64,000 nt of DNA from Nematostella vectensis (taxonomy: Eukaryota > Cnidaria > Anthozoa > Actiniaria > Edwardsiidae). Where the stretch lies: contig NC_064043.1 of NCBI RefSeq assembly GCF_932526225.1, forward strand, positions 6,563,501 to 6,627,500. The letters are read 5' to 3'. Positions 58,601 to 64,000 of this stretch are shown piece by piece. Both the position numbers and the translations under genes were made by a program. Numbering within the stretch: position 1 is the first letter of the stretch; each line of letters opens with the position of its first letter. Under the pieces are notes generated by a model. That model was not told the origin of the DNA, ran no database searches, and saw only the letters and a list, made by a program, of their open reading frames with translations.

Positions 58601-60414
58601 GCGCTAGTACGCGTGCGCGCAGGGATTCGCGCAGCTGCAGTGATACTCCCATTGTTAGGGATCACGTGGGTGTTTGGTTTGCTGACGTTTGGCACGGACA
58701 CGCTCGTCTTCAAGTATTTGTTCGCGGTGTGTAACTCTCTGCAGGGATTTGCAGTATTCATCTTTCACTGCGCTTTTAATAATAAGGTAAGTAGTTCGTT
58801 GGATTCCATCACCATCACCATCACAACAATTACCATCATCAAAAATAACTAATTGCAATATAATCAAAACCACTAACAGCAGCATTATTTTAGTTGTCGC
58901 TGTCTTTCGATGTTTGTATGGATCGTTTGTTTCTGACATCTACAATAACTAATTCAATTGGCTGTCAGGTACACGAAGCAATGCGCTTTAGCTCACAAAG
59001 ACGCCCTCGGCAATCTATGGTGGGATTGTCAAGCATTAAAGGTAAGGAACATTCGAGCCGTCCGGTGAGCAGAAATACTATGATCCCCTTCGGGGGGGGC
59101 AGCCATCATAAGCGAACACCTACGTTTTTATATACAGGAAATCTTTTATCACTTTACCCCACAAATAAGTGGACGAAATTGACAATTACTTGCCATTAAA
59201 ACTGTTATGGCACGTGCCTAGGATTTGCTGCGCCTTATGTCCTGCGCCTTAGCCTTTTGCAGTTATCATTTTAGTTACCTACACCAAGGGAGTACGGCAG
59301 AATGTGTTTCATTAACTGCGCGATTGAGATTGTTACGAAAATAAACCACTTTGTTATGCAACGCGTCATGTGTGTTTGTTTTGTAAGGGGAGATGTCAGT
59401 TGCGCTGTTGGGGGTGTGGGGCTCGGATTATGAAGTGGATTATGTTTGTCAACACGGCGTGATTAATAAGGGCTCTTTCGCTTCGCTCAAAACGTTTTCG
59501 CCGCGAAGCTTGGAGCCTCTGGTACCCAGGGTAACAAATAGCACGTCCATTGAGAACCGAAAGTGGATCTTCGGCCGTAGAGGGGGGGCCTGGGTTGTAA
59601 TTCGCACATTTATTCTCTAATTGTTATATTTGTTGGCTTTAGTACAACCGGTAAGGCCTCGCGACAGCGACCCGCCATCTGCAGACTTCCGCCGTATGTC
59701 ACTGTGTAAGTAAATGCGTAAGTTCGAGCTGTAGCGCTAAAGCCCCGTGCAAACAGAACCAGCAAACTCGAATCGAACCACCCCAAACATGGCGTGAAAA
59801 CATGATGTCCGATGTCCTTCAAACTACGCAGTGAAAACTCCAAGTTTCACAGTCTAGCAAGGACAAGAACGGGTCATAGCAGAAAAAAAACGACTCAAGT
59901 CGCTGGGGCGGATCTAGAACAATGAATCCAGCCCCTCGTTTCTTGAAAAACTTGTTTCGGACCCCGCTTTCTGGAACTCCTGGAAACGCGGCTTCTAAAT
60001 TTGGACTTTTATTTGGAGACTCCGGCGCGTACACAGGGGGTGCGCAGGGTGCGCGCGCATCCCCCCTTGGCGACCAAAAGTGGGTCATACTATGCTTCTT
60101 CCATATGATACCTATAACTGCGCACCCCCTCCCCCTGAATCTTTAAAAACGCATCTTCATCCCAAATCCAGGGACGGGAGCCTGTATAGAGCTAATAATA
60201 CCGCGCAGAATGGAGTTTTGGAATAATAGGAACTCTCATCTTTCTTCCAGTCAACATGTACTTGCGCAGAAACAGGAGTAAGCGAGGACCCAGGCCATCA
60301 TGCTCGACATCGGGTAGAAATGAGTCAGAACGGCCACCGAAATGCCTCGAAATGATCGCAGAGCAGGAGAGTGAGAAAAATAACGATGGATATGAAATAT
60401 CAACGGCTTTCTAG
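49621..60414 (+). CDS. Compact adhesion GPCR: leader, TSP1, GPS, seven membrane helices; about 483 residues
   Basis: Proposed plus-strand exons: 49621-49705, 53159-53289, 55976-56149, 56476-56685, 56976-57132, 57643-57782, 58532-58786, 58969-59041, 59643-59705 and 60251-60414; phases agree. Exon 1 may encode a leader (MRHFRWEYVCVLGLM). Exon 2 is a thrombospondin type 1 repeat (WSNCSVSCGGGIQTRC). Exon 3 is the GPS motif (CVSWEPESYSNSWKDSGC, then CACNHMTVFAALM), with autocleavage expected between M and T. The next four exons encode TM1 to TM7, with class B2 landmarks CEGLLLYVVF, CWLSADSGLLWAFIAP, GITWVFGLLTFG and NSLQGFAVFIFH. The last three encode a basic then acidic tail ending ISTAF. The TSP1 plus GPS design recalls BAI-type receptors, but no GAIN helical part was found. 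The exon 2/3 junction is ambiguous: donor 53289 with acceptor 55975, or donor near 53323 with acceptor 55985, both in phase. The 7TM part is firm; the leader exon is tentative. Confidence 0.85.
49706..53158 (+). other. First intron of the adhesion GPCR
   Basis: About 3.4 kb of AT-rich sequence with no exon of a known extracellular domain. It contains the palindromic MULE-like element at 52555-52658. Exon 1 (phase 1) joins directly to the TSP1 exon in frame, so no further exon is required. Confidence 0.5.
52555..52658. mobile_element. Palindromic MULE-like MITE, 104 bp, 9-bp TSD
   Basis: Both ends are TTCCCTGCTAGCAGAGGCC, the same terminus as the 799-bp element at 12507-13305. Here the element consists almost only of its two arms of about 52 bases. 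TGTTGCAAA flanks it perfectly on both sides (52546-52554 and 52659-52667). It appears to be an internally deleted derivative of the same family. Confidence 0.9.
53449..53761 (-). pseudogene. Unclassified ORF remnant in an adhesion GPCR intron
   Basis: On the minus strand an ORF begins at 53761 (MFSRALLSYLLRQMRPNAVL), continues through NEEPTIEACDLPDERTF and is cut by a stop at a 7-base T-run (53542-53548). In the next frame it resumes as FNIADMLEDVKDINIG and ends GEEP with a stop at 53449. The acidic composition and matching frames either side of one homopolymer suggest a real former coding sequence with an indel. No family was recognised; it could come from a mobile element. Confidence 0.45.
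54035..54310. repeat. Degenerate tandem repeat of about 45-50 bp with TGACGTCA
   Basis: Units resemble CATGTCGAATGACGTCACTT with TCCATAGCAAC. Perfect TGACGTCA occurs at 54092-54099 and 54213-54220, with several one-base variants. Intronic in the adhesion GPCR gene. Confidence 0.65.
54700..54776 (-). ncRNA. tRNA-like / SINE-like sequence with pol III A and B boxes
   Basis: Read on the minus strand, TAGCTCAGTGG (54750-54760) fits the tRNA A box and GTTTGAACCC (54707-54716) fits the B box, 44 bp apart, as in a tRNA gene. The middle can fold, but its stem is longer than a tRNA anticodon stem and I could not assign an anticodon or a clean acceptor stem. It is more likely a decayed tRNA or SINE head than a working tRNA. 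Confidence 0.4.
54780..55975. repeat. 50-bp minisatellite containing repeated 3' splice sites
   Basis: About 23 tandem units of TCACGGCAGTCCTCCAAAGA, ATGAGTTTCAACAAATGATC, CCTTTTATAA. A second subtype (CGGTAGTCCTCCGAAAGGAA) alternates in places, giving a higher-order pattern. The last unit runs without a break into the GPS exon of the adhesion GPCR; GGCAGTCCTCCAAAG at 55971-55985 is both repeat and exon border. Confidence 0.92.
57230..57620. repeat. Dispersed repeat fragments in an adhesion GPCR intron
   Basis: ATGGTCGTTAGGTTTTC with a following ACGCACGTG or ACACACGTG occurs at about 57269 and 57569. CCCCTTGGCGGCCAAAAAGC at about 57345 and TCCATATGATACCTA at about 57405 and 57503 recur at about 60060-60115. 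These are pieces of one unclassified family. Confidence 0.5.
57783..58531 (+). other. Adhesion GPCR intron before the TM5-TM7 exon
   Basis: AT-rich intron with a GTGAGA donor and a CTTTTAG acceptor. No repeat family or coding signal recognised. Confidence 0.6.
59860..60200. repeat. Dispersed repeat fragment in the last adhesion GPCR intron
   Basis: Holds CCCCCCTTGGCGACCAAAAG, TCCATATGATACCTA and a GGGACGGGAGCCTGTA end related to the elements at 18973 and 57345. It lies between exons 59643-59705 and 60251-60414. Confidence 0.5.
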
Positions 60415-60519
60415 CCTGGGATTATAACAATGTGTTCATCAGGGAATGTACAATGCCTATTCAGCCAGCAGGAATAGCAGTTTTTCTATTATAGGACAGT
60501 TGTCCATTGTACACATTGA

Positions 60520-60705
60520 ACACACAGATGTCTTCTATGACGGAACATACACAGAATTCTACTATTACGTCAAACGCTGTATATGCACAGACGTCTTCCA
60601 TGACGTCACATGGAACGTGTAGATGTCACATGCAGAACACTGGAATCAACAACGCCACACGCCTTTCAAATTTCAAAAATGTCTACTATGACGTCACACG
60701 CTTAT
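60520..60705. repeat. Degenerate tandem repeat of about 45-50 bp with TGACGTCA
   Basis: Units contain CAGATGTCTTCTATGACG and CAGACGTCTTCCATGACGTC. Perfect TGACGTCA lies at 60601-60608 and 60689-60696. It lies in the 3' flank or 3' UTR of the adhesion GPCR gene. Confidence 0.6.
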
Positions 60706-60987
60706 AGACCAGTCAGCTAGTCATTCTAGCTGTAAACAAAAAAATGTTTTCACCTGCTGGCAGGGGAAAATATGGGCGTGGTTAATGCTTAACAGAAAAT
60801 AATAAGGGAGTGTTCATTAAATACACCGAGGGGGGGGGGGAATATTGAGTGGGGCTCCGAAAATGTTTAACCACCAAAGGAGGGGGGGGGGGGGAGATAG
60901 TCCTCTAAAAACGGGGCTCTTGAATTAATTTAGGAGCCGTACAATGCAGCTTTAACATTTTACTGATATGATCTAGTTTGTAGCACA

Positions 60988-60993
60988 AATAAA
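60988..60993 (+). promoter_or_regulatory. Candidate polyadenylation signal AATAAA of the adhesion GPCR gene
   Basis: The AATAAA hexamer about 570 bp after the stop at 60414, in AT-rich sequence. Other sites may be used. Confidence 0.35.
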
Positions 60994-60999
60994 GATTCA

Positions 61000-63075
61000 G
61001 TATTTAGCCAAATGACCAATGTATAATTCTATTGTCTATAATTCTATATATGTATATATACAATGTTTTATACGTTGTTGGACATAACCCCTTTTTATAC
61101 AGAATATATACACACAGGGGCTAATAAGCCCCTGATACAAATGTATACTCCTTCACATGCATCCTTAGGGCCGGACCATGTGACTTTTGATGAGGGGGGG
61201 ATTTTAAAATTCCTGCAAGCAACTGATTAATGAAAAAAAAAAAAGCAAATAAAATTTCCCCCCTCTGTGTATTTAATGAAGCCTCCCTAACATTGTCATA
61301 TTGCCTTGATAAGTGTCGTCTCCTAGGGGAGACATCAGAAACAAGGCAGCCGGTCCTTTGTTTAATAGTGACAAGGACTAGAATAACAATATGCGGGTAT
61401 AAAAGAATAGATAACTCAGATCACCTAGCGTACACTCTTGCCAAGCACATTATTAAAAAAAGTATATATTTAACTAAAACAAATGCTTCATTTGTATTGG
61501 CGAGTCTATTATTTAGGCCCGTACCCAGGGGGGGGGGGGGGGGGGGGCGTGCGAACGCAACAGCCAAAAGTCCACTTTCGGTTCCCAGTTGACGTGCTAT
61601 TTGTAGACAAAACTATAAAGCGTATGTTAGATCACTCTGGTATGTACCCAAATCCGACAATAAACGTCCCGTGGAGATACTGCAAAGGCATAAAAAAATC
61701 CCTTTTTGTTCTTTTCATTACAAATTGTGTCAGTTTTGATAATAACAGCACATTTTTATTCCACTTGTTTAGCTTGATTTTGTTATCCCAAAATCGTGAA
61801 AAAAAAGTGATCTGGTTTTTACGAAAATAGGAAAATCGCGAAAATAAAGTGTCGCGAAATATTGCCATCTCAATATCGCGAAATTTTGACGTGGCGAAAA
61901 TTAAGTGTAAAAGGGAAGCTGTGTGGTGGTGTTAGGTAAAAATGGGTAAGTGAAATGATCCACTAGACTTTTCTTACGGTTTACCATTATTAAAACTTTT
62001 TTTTAACGGTTTACAATTATTTTTATATTTGTGCGGTTAGTTCTGGACCAGAAAATAAAAATACTCACAAGCGCTCGCGCACATTAATTTATTTCGTAGC
62101 TTCACATAACATTTCTAGTTCACGGCCGCATACATACTATGAATAGCCGTGATTTTTTCATAAAAATAAATGAATAATTTCTATAAATACCATTCACACA
62201 GATGGTGCGAAATTGTGGAGGTCCCTATTTGGTCACGAATCTGTTGCATTGTCCATCTTTCCAATTTCCTTATACTTGTCCGTAAGAACCAGATCTTTCT
62301 AATGGGGGGAAGGCGTGGGGCTGCTACTGAGGGTGGGTGGGTAGGGGGACTGGGATATCACTTGTACCCTTAGCACTCCGCAAAATTGTCGCAGAAGGAC
62401 CTTAGCGATCTCTGTACTGACAGAATCCAAGCACTTGTAAATTTGATTTTCAAAGATACAAGGCCGTATTTTTGGGAACTCTCTTGTTGTTCCTTATGGA
62501 ACAGGTTGAATTGTTGTTTATTCCGGCGGTGCGTCCCGGGCAGCAAATTGTCCACGCGCATCTCCCACATAACACATTCCGAACAATAACAACACGTTTA
62601 TGAACTAGGACAAAAACAACCAGCTGTCAAGAACAGAAGAGCCTCGAGAAATATTCTATAAAAAGGTAGTTTCAATTCCCGATCCGCTTTCTTATTCTAG
62701 TGTAGCTCTCCTTCTTGATTTAGGAAAGGTAAATTAATATTTAAACCTGCTTGAAGCATTGGCCTGGTAAGCGATGGCATCTTTTGTTAAAGTCGACGTG
62801 ACAGGTCATACACATGCCAGTGTCAAGATGAAGGATGATTAATACATAATACACCACAACTACCAATCTTATATACTAATCAATTCGAAATTAAACAAAT
62901 GCGCGTGTACAATTTGCTGCACCCAAAAAGCCCCCCAAGAAGCAGCCCGCGATAAGCACATTCCCCCGGACCGGCCGGCAAGCGTCCCTGCCTCTCCCCC
63001 GGTGTCGAAAGGGCGTCTCGCCCTGGGAGCGGCATCTTGGGCGATGGGTGTCCTTGGTGTTGCCTTTAGCAAGCC
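61000..63075. other. Intergenic interval between the adhesion GPCR and ABCE1
   Basis: No gene was found. It includes a copy of the GGCCCGTACCCAGG family with a long G-run (61513-61580) and AT-rich DNA, plus what should be the ABCE1 3' UTR next to 63076. Both flanking genes end here. Confidence 0.35.
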
Positions 63076-63806
<731 letters not shown>

Positions 63807-64000
63807 CTGTGAACAGAAAACATGAGATTAGATGTAGAAATTGCCAAATAAATTACTTCAAAATTCTGTGACCACTTGCCAAAGAATCGCATACTGGCTT
63901 CTTTCGCCTTACGTCGGTCAAAATCTTTGAAGCGTTTTTATTGGCCAGCACTAAAAAGTTTTCACATCACGCCATTTCTCCGCAGTTAACACTATGATAT

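Overview
This is an animal (metazoan) genomic window with spliced genes, GT-AG introns, single-pass receptors, abundant minisatellites and many small DNA transposons. The gene set (a TNF receptor with a death domain, EOGT, an adhesion GPCR, an EGF/discoidin receptor, ABCE1) and the repeat style suggest an anthozoan cnidarian such as a sea anemone. That placement is inference; no marker gene proves it.

Layout from left to right. At 4196-5547 (minus, upstream exon ending at 7029) lies a three-exon gene of about 272 residues that I do not recognise. At 8712-15459 (minus) is a single-pass receptor whose seen part reads EGF, F5/8C (discoidin), EGF, four calcium-binding EGFs, membrane segment and a 78-residue tail; its 5' end was not found. 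At 21402-28102 (plus) is a complete TNF-receptor/death-domain gene of nine exons. Tail to tail with it, 29193-45717 (minus) is a complete EOGT gene (ER O-GlcNAc transferase) with 17 coding exons. At 49621-60414 (plus) is a compact adhesion GPCR: leader, thrombospondin type 1 repeat, GPS motif, seven membrane segments. At the right edge (63076-63806, minus) are the last two exons of ABCE1. I built exons by eye from splice sites, reading phase and family motifs, and phases agree across all joined exons.

The genes are not an operon and share no obvious pathway. One link can be proposed: EOGT modifies folded EGF repeats in the ER, and the neighbouring EGF receptor belongs to its general substrate class.

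Much of the remaining DNA is repeats. There are MULE-like elements with perfect 9-bp target duplications at 12507-13305, 52555-52658 and 17711-17960, a 543-bp inverted-repeat element at 133-675, and several hAT-like short elements. A broken CR1/L2-type retrotransposon (30003-33025) sits inside a 53-bp minisatellite in an EOGT intron. There are at least six further minisatellites and long G or C runs. The most unusual structures are a minisatellite that copies a 3' splice site more than 20 times in front of the GPS exon, and an exact 86-bp copy of a TNF-receptor intron placed inside an ATC microsatellite 3.2 kb away.
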